Shown: positions 22,835 to 32,619 of the stretch, piece by piece
Layout: every line of letters starts with the position of its first letter
Numbering within the stretch: position 1 is the stretch's first letter
NCBI GenBank assembly: GCA_032718475.1
Contig: JAUCBJ010005598.1
Location: 1-43,473, forward strand
Reading direction: 5' to 3'
From: Nemertoderma westbladi
Lineage: Eukaryota; Xenacoelomorpha; Nemertodermatida; Nemertodermatidae
DNA: 43,473 bases
Notes under the pieces: generated by a model
The model's input: only the letters and a program-made list of their open reading frames with translations
Told to the model about the DNA's origin: nothing
Databases searched by the model: none
Program-made: the position numbers and the translations under genes

Positions 22835-22967
22835 TTATTACCCTATTATTGAGTTATTTTCCCGGTTATTTAACCCTTGGGCAGGAACACCCTCGGGCTT
22901 CGCCCTCGGGTTGTTTCCTGCCCGCGGGTTAAATAACCGGGAAAATAACTCAATAATAGGGTAATAA
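22835..22967. repeat. Long hairpin, 133 bp with near-perfect arms
   Basis: The left arm begins TTATTACCCTATTATTGAGT and continues through TTTTCCCGGTTATTTAACCC to a GC-rich tip CCTCGGGCTTCGCCCTCGGG. The right arm returns with the exact complement to GGGTAATAA at 22967; mismatches appear only near the tip. RNA or single-stranded DNA from here would fold very stably. Likely a MITE of hairpin type. Confidence 0.9.
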
Positions 22968-22969
22968 AT

Positions 22970-23062
22970 ATAGTTATTGTTTACGTGACTACGCATGACG
23001 ACGTTAAAGTAGTGTCCACTAAAGGGGACAACGCCGTCATGTGTTACCACGTAAACAATAGG
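22970..23062. repeat. Second hairpin directly adjacent to the first
   Basis: TTATTGTTTACGTG with CATGACGACGTT on the left pairs with AACGCCGTCATG and CACGTAAACAATAG on the right around a loop near 23015. It starts a few bases after the first hairpin ends, so the two probably form one element of about 228 bp. Confidence 0.8.
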
Positions 23063-23377
23063 TGGAAATTTGTCTGACAGCCAGATAGGCCTACTGCATT
23101 ACCTACCGGTAGGCGGGGGTATAGCTATTAATAACCAGTAGGGCCTAGCTATATTACAGTAGGCCTATTATATTAACATGGCTCCAAACGCCGCGATAAA
23201 TAAACTAACTTATTTATAACATAATTTATGTCATTTTTACAATTATTTATACAGGAACTTATATAATTTGTGCAGTTTCTATCACTGTATCACTTATAAT
23301 AATGTATAGCTGTATAGGTACAATCATTTCGTAATGTTAAAATTTTGGAATAAAACTACACCAACTACCTGACTACA
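23063..23377. other. Non-coding spacer
   Basis: Includes several TAGGCCTA motifs and AT-rich DNA. No gene is seen. Confidence 0.4.
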
Positions 23378-23522
23378 TGTGTGTAAAGTAGCACATTACA
23401 GTGTTCTGATCCTCGTGGCTTTATTTTCACTCATCCACTAACGTTCGTTCGTGTAACAAAGCCACTCGGATCATCACACTGTAAAGTGCTACTTTCAGAC
23501 TTTACACACAAGTATGTAAATA
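23378..23522. repeat. Inverted repeat of about 55-bp arms
   Basis: TGTGTGTAAAGTAGCACATT, then ACAGTGTTCTGATCCTCGTG and GCTTT on the left pair with AAAGCCACTCGGATCATCAC, then ACTGTAAAGTGCTACTTTCA and GACTTTACACACA on the right, with a ~30-base loop rich in CGTTCGTTCGTG. A small hairpin element with no coding content. Confidence 0.8.
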
Positions 23523-23627
23523 GTTATAAATAACGCAATAAACAGATAAACGCATACACCATGTCCTGAAATATAGTGTCGTTATTCATGCGTTCGTCAT
23601 TCATTCATTCGTGTCCGCGCTACAACA

Positions 23628-23650
23628 TAATAATAATAATAATAATAATA
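23628..23650. repeat. (TAA)n microsatellite
   Basis: About seven ATA/TAA triplets in a row. Confidence 0.85.
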
Positions 23651-23777
23651 TTGGCTTATTAAGGTGCCCCCTTCTAACATCTGTCATGCAGAGGGCACCG
23701 TACACACATTAATTGTTCTGCACATATTTAAGTAAAAATACAAAAATTACTTATTTTAAAACACACTAATTACAGGG

Positions 23778-24092
23778 GACGTCTATTTACACCAAAAACA
23801 CACAAAAACACACAAAAACACACAAAAACTCACAAAAACACACAAAAACACACAAAAACACACCAAAACTCACAAAAACACACAAAAACACACAAAAACA
23901 TACAAAAACACACAAAAACAGACAAAAACATACGGCACATATATGAAATGCCTGCAAAGGTAATTATCATTGCGGTTTGGGTTGTTGTCTGTTTGTCAGT
24001 TTGTATGCCTGTTTGTCTGTATGGATGTAATTAATTGTAATCCAAAACGCAATAGTTATTGCTGAAATACCTATAGGCATAGTCCAGTAGTC
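23778..24092. repeat. Dispersed element carrying an internal ACACAAAAAC array
   Basis: Starts at GGGGACGTCTATTTACACC, passes through 12-14 copies of a 10-bp ACACAAAAAC-type unit (about 23797-23930), then GGCACATATATGAAATGCCT, a unique tail, and ends near CTATAGGCATAGTCCAGTAG. The whole order recurs as the reverse complement at 30795-31099. Similarity stops on both sides at the same points in the two copies, which defines the element ends. No terminal inverted repeats and no coding frame. Confidence 0.85.
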
Positions 24093-24766
24093 TACACTCT
24101 ACAGGTACCTTCAGTCAGTCAGTATAAATTAGATCATTGATGCACTCGATCCTTCGTGGAATCCCCATTATGAACATCACATATATTTCGCCTGGACGGA
24201 TGCATCGCGCTTATTCAATCTAAACATTACTATATGATTGTGATCAGGCAGGCAGGTTATGGTTGATATCAGTTAATGATGCCTTTGATAAATTGCGCAA
24301 AGGGCGATTATTTACTGTAATACAGTAGATAATGTGGTTGCGTTTCTGCCAACATCTCTTTCCAAGCTTGGTGAGAATAACTCTTCCGGGAAGAAAAATA
24401 TACTCGATTTATGACTACCATCATCTGATCATATGTTGACGTCACATTAAATTCTACCTGCGAATCTGAAACTACAGTATTAGCTCAATTCATTCATACT
24501 TTGTCATTATGCACCCTGTGTCTGTATTTCATACTATGTATGCTTAACAGAGGCATACCGAGGGTGGGGGGGGGGGGATTAGAAAATAATTAAATAATTA
24601 AAAAAAAAAGTAATTATTTTATTGGGCCTATTGATGGAATAAAACACTTACAAAACCATTTTATTATTAAATCACCCAGGGCTTGCCACTTGCAACAACA
24701 ATGCTATTATTTACTATATTTACAATTACAAGATCGTTTAAGTAGTTTGGATTTACTGTATTAAGT
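24093..24766. other. Non-coding stretch
   Basis: No gene is seen. A G-run of about 11 lies near 24567 and an A-run near 24601. Confidence 0.4.
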
Positions 24767-25988
24767 CCACGAAGCTAAGGAAAATCAACTACTTTCGCTA
24801 AGAAAGATTTTCCTTAGCTGAGATGGTCTATTCATAGTGGGCTGTTTTACTTGTATGGGGCAGATTTAGTGTTTTTTGACTCCAGAAAAATCTAGCCTTT
24901 AAAAGTATCCTGAAATTTTGCATGTATATACAACTCATCAAGGCGTGTCGTGTGGGATGGGTCTCATATCCAGGAAAAATCTGGTTTCCATGGCAACGGA
25001 CTTAGAAAAAAGTCTATGTATTTCAAGTCAATATTTGTAACTCTATTTGTAGGAAAACTATAGTACATATAAACTTGGGGTTTCTCAACACAACTATAAG
25101 GTCCATAGCAGAGCCGATTGAGGTTAAATAGAAAATCCAGTTACCTAGGCAACCGGGCTAAACAGATGTTAAAATTTTTAAAATGTTAATTTGAAGCCTA
25201 AGGTTAAGGTGTGATGACTTGGGACCAATCCCTACCCCCACTATATAACTTATTCTGCGTCCGAATTTGATTGTTCTATTTTGCAGTTACCATGACAACC
25301 GCTGAAAATATATGTTTTTATACAACAATTACTCATTTGGACATAGACTTCACGATAAAATTTTACAAAACTGGGTATGTGTTATCTGGACCACTAGTTG
25401 GAACTTTTAGTGAAACTCAAAACAGTCCAGAAATATCTAGTTACCATGGTAAATGGAACTTATTAAAGTCAATATCATTCAAGTCTATATTGTTAACTCT
25501 TGTTTGTAGGAAAACTGTATTAGATATAAATATTGGGTTTCCCAACTCAACTATAAGGAAGGTCCTTAGAGGAGCCAATTGTGGTTAATTAGAAAATCCA
25601 GTTACCTTGGTAACCAGGCTAAACAGATGTTATAATTTAAAAAATTATAATTAGAAACACAAGTTAAAGGCATTATGACTTGGGACCAACCCCTACCACC
25701 ATAATATCACTTATTCTGCATCCAATCTACGTTTTTCTATTTGCCAGTTACCTTGACAACCACTGCAAACAGACTTTTTAACAAATTAATAATTAATTTT
25801 GCACATAAACTACTCAATGAAGCTTCCTTGAAGTCGATGTGTCACCTGGAACCACAAACTAGATCGTAATGTAAAACTCAGCATTTCTAGAAAAGTCCAG
25901 TTACCTTGGCAATACCGGGAGTTCTTTTAACTCGGTAAATCAATGAACTGATGAGTCAAAGAGTGTTTAATTTTCCTTAGCTTCGTGG
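24767..25988. mobile_element. 1.2-kb TIR element, copy 1
   Basis: Left end CCACGAAGCTAAGGAAAATC and right end AATTTTCCTTAGCTTCGTGG form inverted termini. The left terminus itself contains a foldback, with GATTTTCCTTAGCTGAG a few bases inside. The interior has a diverged ~460-bp internal repeat (CCAGTTACC-GGCAACC-GGCTAAACAGATG at 25138 and 25599; GACTTGGGACCAA... at 25219 and 25678), rich in GTTACCATGGYAAC-type palindromes. A 105-codon frame at 25271-25588 is interrupted in copy 2 and shows no domain. Non-autonomous; superfamily unknown. Confidence 0.8.
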
Positions 25989-26018
25989 TTGCATTTCCTT
26001 TAGGAAATGCCTTTCTAG

Positions 26019-26040
26019 TCCACGAAGCTAAGGAAAATCA
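26019..26040. mobile_element. Solo left terminus between the two 1.2-kb copies
   Basis: CCACGAAGCTAAGGAAAATC occurs a third time here, followed by unrelated sequence up to copy 2 at 26097. It may be a remnant of another insertion or of a recombination event. Confidence 0.65.
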
Positions 26041-26096
26041 ATATACAGTAGAGAAACGGGAAGTTTGATGTGATTTATTGGGACGATGTAATAAAT

Positions 26097-27332
26097 CCAC
26101 GAAGCTAAGGAAAATCAACTACTTTCGCTAAGAAAGATTTTCCTTAGCTGAGATGGTCTATTCATAGTGGGCTATTTTACTTGTATGGAGCAGATTTGGT
26201 TTTTTTTGGTCGGGGAAAAAACTAGCCTTTAAAAGTACCCTGAAATTTTGCATGTATGTACTATTCGTCGAGGCGCTTCGTGTGGGCCGGGTCTCATATC
26301 CAGGAAAAATCTGGTTTCCATGGCAACGGACTTAGAAAAAAGTCTATGTATTTCAAGTCAATATTTATAACTATATTTGTAGGAAAACTATAATAGATAT
26401 AAACTTGGGGTTTCTCAACTCAACTATTAAGTCCATAGCATAGCCGATTGAGGTTAAATAGAAAATCCAGTTACCTTGGCAACCGGGCTAAACAGATGTT
26501 AAAATTTATAAAATGTTAATTTGAAGCCTAAGGTTAATGTGTGATGACTTGGGACCAACCCCTACCCCCACTATATTACTTATTCTGCATCCGAATTACA
26601 TTGTTCTATTTTTCAGTTACCATGACAACCGCAGAAAACAGATGTTTTTATACAAAAATTATTCATTTGGACATAGACTTCGCGATAAAATTTTACAAAA
26701 CTGGGTATGTGTTATCTGGACCTCTAGTTTGAACTTTTAGTGAAACTTAAATTATTCCAGAAATTTAGTTACCATGGTAACTGTAGTTTTTTAAACTCTA
26801 TATCATTCAAGTCTATATAGATAACTCTATTTGTAGCAAAACTGTAATATATATAAACTTGGGGTTTTGCAACTCATCTATAAGATCCATATCCAAGCCG
26901 TTTGAGGTTAATTAGAAAATACAGTTACCATAGCAACAAGTCTAAACAGATGTTAAAATTTATAAAATGATAATTTGAAGCACAAGTTAATAGTATTATG
27001 ACTTGGGACTAACCCCTACCCCCACAATATGACTTATTCTGCATCCGAATTACATTGTTCTATTTTTCAGTTTCCATGACAACCACTGCAAACAGATGCA
27101 ATTTGATAGAAAATCGGTAATCTGGACATAAACTACAATATTTTCTGAAACTCAGTATATGTGTTATCTGAACCACAATCTGTACTGAATTTTTTTTCAA
27201 AGGTTAAAGCAACAGTTCCAGAGAACTCTAGTTTCCATGGGAATAGAAGTTAATTATTGACAATTGCTACTAAGCGAGGCTAAGCAACGAACCAAAGTGT
27301 GGCCGTTTGTTTAATTTTCCTTAGCTTCGTGG
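26097..27332. mobile_element. 1.2-kb TIR element, copy 2 (same orientation)
   Basis: Same termini and internal order as the copy at 24767-25988, with scattered substitutions; the first ~500 bases are especially close. Both copies are followed by the same 28 bases, containing the small palindrome GCATTTCCTTTAGGAAATGC, which therefore may belong to the element's right end. Confidence 0.85.
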
Positions 27333-27803
27333 TTGCATTTCCTTTAGGAAATGCCTTTCTCGTATTTTAAAATCGGTAATAAAATCGGAATTGTAGTGGA
27401 ATTCAATTATGAAAATAACAAACTAACGTTTTATATTTATTGCAGGTTGGTTCTAGAATAATTGATGAATTTAGCAATAAATATACAAAGGAGAGACGCA
27501 GAGACTATTGACGAACGATCCAAGCTACAGTATAAAACTAAACTGGCGCTGTGGGATTGTGGTGAAAATGAAAACGGTATTGATACACAGGGGGGTCACC
27601 GTCACAGCCTTAACGACGAAATCGCATTGGAAACTTCTGTTATGGGAATAGCAATGCAGATAATTCGTACAAAGTTAATGGACATAAGTTCTATATTATA
27701 CAGTATGTTTAATGCAATTATAATAATGTAAGTATCCTTTATGTATCATAGAATACAAGAAAAAGAACTGTAACATTATTTTCAGCAGCTTTATTTTCAT
27801 CTT

Positions 27804-28054
27804 GGGCCCATGTAAACACTTTCTGCCGTTATATATTTCACTTTGCAGTTGCCCCCATGTGAAGAATCCCAGGTTTTCATTAAAATCACCGGTTACAAAA
27901 GGGCTGAATCTAACCAAAACAATAAACGAAATTTAGCCGTATCAAAACGAAACGTATCAAAAAGATAAATTAAAAAAAATAAAAAATCTTCATACATAAA
28001 ATTCCAATAAAATGTCGACCGAAAAGTGAAATCCTGGTATTATTCACATGGGCG
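27804..28054. mobile_element. 251-bp insertion in the left palindrome arm
   Basis: Aligning the arms shows extra DNA here, bounded by GGGCCCATGTAAAC on the left and TTCACATGGGC on the right, which are inverted relative to each other. The right arm reads straight through the equivalent point. A small MITE is the likely explanation; no clean target duplication is visible. Confidence 0.55.
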
Positions 28055-28289
28055 AACTTTATGGCCTTTATATTAATTAATTTTTAACGAAACAACAGCA
28101 ATAATTTTAGAACATTTTACATTTTTGATAAACTAAAAGGGGATCTGGTAAGATCTGTACAGGTCAAGGGAATTTCTGCAAGGAACTTATTATGATCTTC
28201 ACATACAGGCGATGCCAGAATGGACAAGATCTCTACAGTATGAGAATCGATAAGATCGTTATACATTACAGATCTTACAGTAGTAGAAT

Positions 28290-28451
28290 AAAGGATAATT
28301 ATAATATTTTATTGTTAAATTTCTGAATTACTTAACGCTCGTCTATGGACGAGCCGCAAATAATCCATCTATCTACTGTATTTACGGCTTGTCCAAGGAC
28401 GAGCGTTAAGTAATTCAGAAATTTAACAATAAAATATTATAATTATCCTTT
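28290..28451. repeat. 162-bp hairpin at the palindrome centre
   Basis: AAAGGATAATTATAATATTT continues through TTACTTAACGCTCGTC to GAGCCG, and is answered by CGGCTTGTCC, GGACGAGCGTTAAGTAATTC and onward to ATTATCCTTT. The loop is about 27 nt. The 50+ outer base pairs on each side match almost perfectly. Confidence 0.9.
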
Positions 28452-28906
28452 ATGTATCATATTACAAGAAAGATTGTAACATAGTCTTTATTTTCAACAG
28501 TTTTATTCTAAACTTCGTGGCCTTTATATTAATTTGATCTTATCTTTCGTTTATTATTTTGGTACAATGATAAATTTATTATTCGCCTATATTATACAGA
28601 AAGTACTTTATTTGCTAACCATTAAGATTGGATCAGGGAGCCAAATGGAGTGTAAACTTGAGACATGTAAAATGTAATGAGAAATGTAAAAAGTTCTAAA
28701 ATTATTTCTGTTGTTTCGTTAAAAATTAATTAATACAGTATAAAGGCCATAAAGTTTAAGATAAAGAAGCTGAAAATAATGTTACAGTTTTTTTTCTTGT
28801 ATTCTATGATACATAAAGGATAATTACATTATTATAATTGCATTAAACATACTGTATAATATAGAACTTATGTCCATTAACTTTGTACGAATAATCTGCA
28901 TTGCTA

Positions 28907-30165
28907 CAGTAACGCTTTCAAATAACGTCCTATTGGATCCTAATAGGATCCTAATAGGAACCTAATAGGAAATAAATAACCTTTAGGAAATCACTTGGAA
29001 TTTGCCTAATGTAAGTCTACCTAGAGCGGCTAAATATCAAAGCTTAGAAGTGTCTGTCAATCAACCTGGAGGGATAGCTGAATGTAGTAAAGAGAGCCGC
29101 TTTGTCTAGTGGTGGAGTTGTATTTCCCTTCCCCTGACTTATCTTACAACAACGATACTCCCCATAGGCTAATGTTAAATATGCAAAGTACACACTACTG
29201 GCTGTAACTCAACATCTGGACAAATTAACTACCATACGGTAAAGGTAACGCCGATTGTGTAAAATAGGCCCGCCAACACGTTGAGTGAGCCTCAACAAGT
29301 AGTTGGGCTGCTAAAGCGTAATCTGATTGTAATCGGACGTCAAACTTTTAATAATTTTATTTAAATTATTGTGCGAACTTTTTAGATCTGGCGATTTTAC
29401 CATTTCCATGGTATAATAAATATAATTTATAATTAATATTAATATCAATATGCTTGGAGAGTTGAATGTGCTTTGTGGGTGTAGCAAATATAGCACATTT
29501 ATTTAGTCGCCCAGTTTTAGCCCCTGTCTAATTATTAATTAAACTAATAAATTAAAATAAACTAATATTTATTCTATTAATAATTACACAAACATTACAC
29601 AAACACAAACTCTTTATTACTCTAAATATGTTCAATAGTAATAAATACAGTGTGTGATCCTACATTTATTTGTAAGTTCAATACGATTTTAAATTATTAC
29701 AGAGCCTACCAGCCCACGGACGTTAACTATGTGCGGATGTGTGTGGATTTCATCTATTAGAGTTTATATTTTAAATATTATTTAGGTCAGAGGCTGGCAA
29801 TACAAGGTACAGTAGGAGGAGTGTAATCTTCCATCGATAACCATACCTCAATGAACTGAACACTACGCAAACTTTATGCTGAGTCTAGTCCATTCTATAC
29901 ATCTTAATGATTGACAGGATAGAGAAGAAGTAGACCAGCACAAGCATAGTCGGAGTCAGTCCACCTTCCAGACATCAAAGTAAGCGCCGATTTCCAAGTA
30001 AATTCCTAATGAAATCCAAGTCAAATCCTAAGTGCCTCCAAGTCTGGAATTTGGGCTAAATTTCATTTCCAATTAAATCCTAACTCCAATAGTAGTGAAT
30101 CAGTGACTTGGATCCTAATAGGATCCTATTAGGTTCCAATACGACGTTATTTGAAAGCGGTACTG
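28907..30165. mobile_element. Tc1/mariner-type non-autonomous transposon
   Basis: The termini are inverted: CAGTAACGCTTTCAAATAAC at the left and, on the complement of the right end, CAGTACCGCTTTCAAATAAC, continuing through TATTGG and AATAGGATCCTA repeats for about 55 bp. TA flanks both ends (28905-28906 and 30166-30167). The other palindrome arm (near 27655-27675) preserves the empty site GCTATTCCC with a single TA, which proves the boundaries. CAGT termini plus TA duplication are the Tc1/mariner signature. The 1,259-bp interior has no transposase frame. Confidence 0.85.
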
Positions 30166-30599
30166 TATTCCCACAGCAGAAGTTTCCAATAATGCGATTT
30201 CGTCGTTAAGGCTGTGACGGTGACCCTCCTATGTATCAATACCGTTTTCATTTTCACCGCAATCCCACAGCGCCAGTTTAGTTTGTACTGTAGCTTAGTT
30301 TGGAGGCTTTGATGCGTGGTATGTGTAGACATCTATAGGTATCTGGATCGTTCGTCAATAGTTTCTGTGTCTCTCCTTTGTATATTTATTGCTAAATTCA
30401 TCAATTATTCTAGAATCAACCTGCAATAAAAATAAAATGTTAGTTAGTTATTTTCATAATTGCAGGGCAGTGATGGCAAAATACAGCACGAGTACATGCA
30501 ACTTTTAAAAGTTCATATCTCAGCAATTCCTCAAAGAAGTTCAGAGTTTGTTACTGTACATATTGTAATTTGTGGAAGATAGGTGCCATACAGTATAGT

Positions 30600-30790
30600 T
30601 TGGTGTAAGTTGGATGCTGTTGTGTTGAACGTTGAAGTTGGGTGTATTTGCAGAGTTGGGTGTAGATGGGTGGTATATAGTTGGGTGTAGTAGGTGAAAG
30701 TTGGGTGTAGCTGTGTAGTTGGGTGGTAGTTGGGTGAAAGTTGGGTGTAGTTGGGTGAAAGTTGGGTGTAGCTGGGTGTAGTTGGGTGAT
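30600..30790. repeat. G/T-rich degenerate minisatellite
   Basis: Repeated GTTGGGTGTA, GTTGGGTGAAA and GTTGGGTGGTA units of 10-11 bp, about 14 copies. Strand-biased (G and T on the plus strand), so it could form G-quadruplexes. Not a canonical telomere repeat. Confidence 0.85.
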
Positions 30791-30794
30791 TAGG

Positions 30795-31100
30795 CTGACC
30801 CTACTGGACTATGCCTATAGGTATTTCAGCAATAACTATCTGACTATTGCGTTTTGGATTACAATTAATTACATCCACACAGACAAACAGGCATACAAAC
30901 AGACAACAACAAAAAACCGCAATGATAATTACCTTTGCAGGCATTTCATATATATGCCGTATGTTTTTGTCTGTTTTTGTGTGTTTTTGTATGTTTTTGT
31001 GTGTTTTTGTGTGTTTTTGTGAGTTTTTGTGTGTTTTTGTGTGTTTTTGTGAGTTTTTGTGTGTTTTTGTGTGTTTTTGGTGTAAATAGACGTCCCCCTA
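30795..31100. repeat. Inverted copy of the 23778-24092 element
   Basis: Begins at CTACTGGACTATGCCTATAG, contains the complementary TGTGTTTTTG array (about 30962-31080) and ends at GGTGTAAATAGACGTCCCCC. Orientation is opposite to the copy 6.7 kb to the left. The array-derived frames rich in VFVCFC on one strand and KNTQKHTK on the other are artefacts. Confidence 0.85.
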
Positions 31101-31309
31101 ATTACAAACTTATGATACACAGGTTAAAAAAAATACAATATGATAAAAACGTGATAAAATAATTGTTCACCAATTTGGCCATCATACAACGAATAAAATT
31201 CAACTTACTAAATGTTAAAAGAGAAGCCATATGCCGAGGCCCAGGCCTATGAATTCGTAAACATAACTTACTGTACAGCTGTACTGTGTACTGTCAGCCA
31301 CTCGGCTGT

Positions 31310-31410
31310 CACACTCCCCAATCAGCGCCGCACTTCTCCCGGTGTGCTTCTCTCCGTGTGCTTCTCCATATGCTGATATGGTTGGACGTTACAAACCCTA
31401 TACTGCTATA
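31310..31410. repeat. Inverted copy of the 17700-17850 repeat
   Basis: CCAATCAGCGCCGCACTTCT, then CCCGGTGTGCTTCTCTCCGT and GGTTGGACGTTACAAACC are the reverse complement of the first copy. Confidence 0.75.
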
Positions 31411-31750
31411 CAGCTATAGGACTAGATACCGGTACTAGATCCATGCAACCATTATACAGTAGTAGTACATGGTCAGATGGTAGCGTAGAACTACATACAC
31501 CTGTACAGCACACTGCCCATCCCATCCCACTGTCCCAGATGCGTTCAGGGTACCGGTACTTAATACTGCAATGTTATGCACCACTGTTATGCTACCTGCC
31601 TACTTCGGAACTTCAACCTTTTCACCTTTCTTTGCAAACCTCATAATCCTGACAACATCCAGACTGTCTGGACGATGTCTGGACCAGACATCGCTCTGTC
31701 TGTCTGTTGAGTACCGGTAGTTGAGGCCTGGCTGCCTGGGGACTGGCCGA
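31411..31750. other. Non-coding spacer
   Basis: TACCGGTA motifs and a CTGTCTGG-rich patch (31667-31710). No gene is seen. Confidence 0.35.
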
Positions 31751-32203
31751 CTGGTTAAGAATAGGGGACCACCCTCCTGAATGCAGACAGCTTTCTCCAT
31801 TTTTTTGCAATTTTCTGATATTTTCTTTTGTTGTTTCAAATCGTTTATTTGACAGTTTGAATTGAAGTAGAAGCTTGAGTAACCAATAATTACGAATTAT
31901 ATTTATTTATTTATCAAGCACAGGTTGACAAGTAAAAAAACATTACCAGTATAGGTGTATTAGTACCGGTACGAAAAGTGTTGGTACTAATACACCTACC
32001 GGTAAGGTTTTTTACTTAACGTGCTTGATATATAAATAAATATAATTCGTAAATCGTTTATTGTTTTGGTTCCTTCTGGTTCTGGCTACCACTGTAACCT
32101 GCTCCTTTACTTTTCAATTTTTTTTGTGATTTTGTGTGATTGTTGTGATTCTGAAATCAGCATTCAGGAGGGCTGGAGGGTCGGGTCCCCTATTCTTAAC
32201 CAG
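31751..32203. mobile_element. Nested foldback element, about 453 bp
   Basis: The outer arms are CTGGTTAAGAATAGGGGACC ... CCTCCTGAATGC and GCATTCAGGAGG ... TCCCCTATTCTTAACCAG. Inside, a second inverted repeat pairs TTACGAATTATATTTATTTA, then GTGTATTAGTACC, with GGTACTAATACACC and ATATAAATAAATATAATTCGTAA, centred near 31970. The right side also holds a CGTTTATTGTTTTGGTTCC module (32054). No coding frame. Confidence 0.8.
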
Positions 32204-32619
32204 TGCTGAGGGGTGACGTGGTGATACATTCCAATTCCATGGAGATATCACACTAGACTAGTAATATAGTAATTGATCCCCAACTTTAAGTCATGAGCCT
32301 CTAATCCTGGAATCTAAGTGTAATTTCCGAAATTATTAATTTTGGCCTTTGTCCCTTTGCTGCTTTGGGCCAATGGCAATAAGTCAGAAATTCTACAGCT
32401 TTCTTCAAAGCTCATCCAACTACAGAACTAATAGTTGAATTTGAAAGTGTCGGATTTATAATATTATTGGATAGTATATTATTTTCACCTAAGAACTTCC
32501 TTACTTACTTACTGTTACTGATAACTGAGTACGGTGTTTATGAGTGCCTGGTTCCTGGCTAATAACATATCTGAAAATAATTAGAGCTTAATTATGTGAG
32601 GAGAGAGAGGGCCCCTTAG
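32204..32619. other. Non-coding DNA left of the hAT-like transposon
   Basis: No gene is seen. The last six bases (32614-32619, CCTTAG) form the left copy of the transposon's target duplication. Confidence 0.4.

Larger units (their letters stand above)
27404..30462. repeat. 3-kb imperfect palindrome
   Basis: The left arm (27404 to about 28133) and right arm (about 28680 to 30462) are reverse complements. CAATTATGAAAATAAC opens the left arm and GTTATTTTCATAATTG closes the right. Long blocks match, including TTGATGAATTTAGCAATAAA, GGCGCTGTGGGATTG and GGGTCACCGTCACAGCCTTA. The right arm is extended by a 1,259-bp insertion (28907-30165) and the left arm by a 251-bp insertion (27804-28054). Short open frames inside the arms are not supported as genes. 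Confidence 0.85.

Noticed and set aside
25271-25588. 105-codon frame in the 1.2-kb element
   Set aside because: The second element copy has stops in the same frame and no domain is visible.
30847-31162. Cysteine-rich VFVCFC and lysine-rich KNTQKHTK frames
   Set aside because: Both are opposite-strand readings of the TGTGTTTTTG array.
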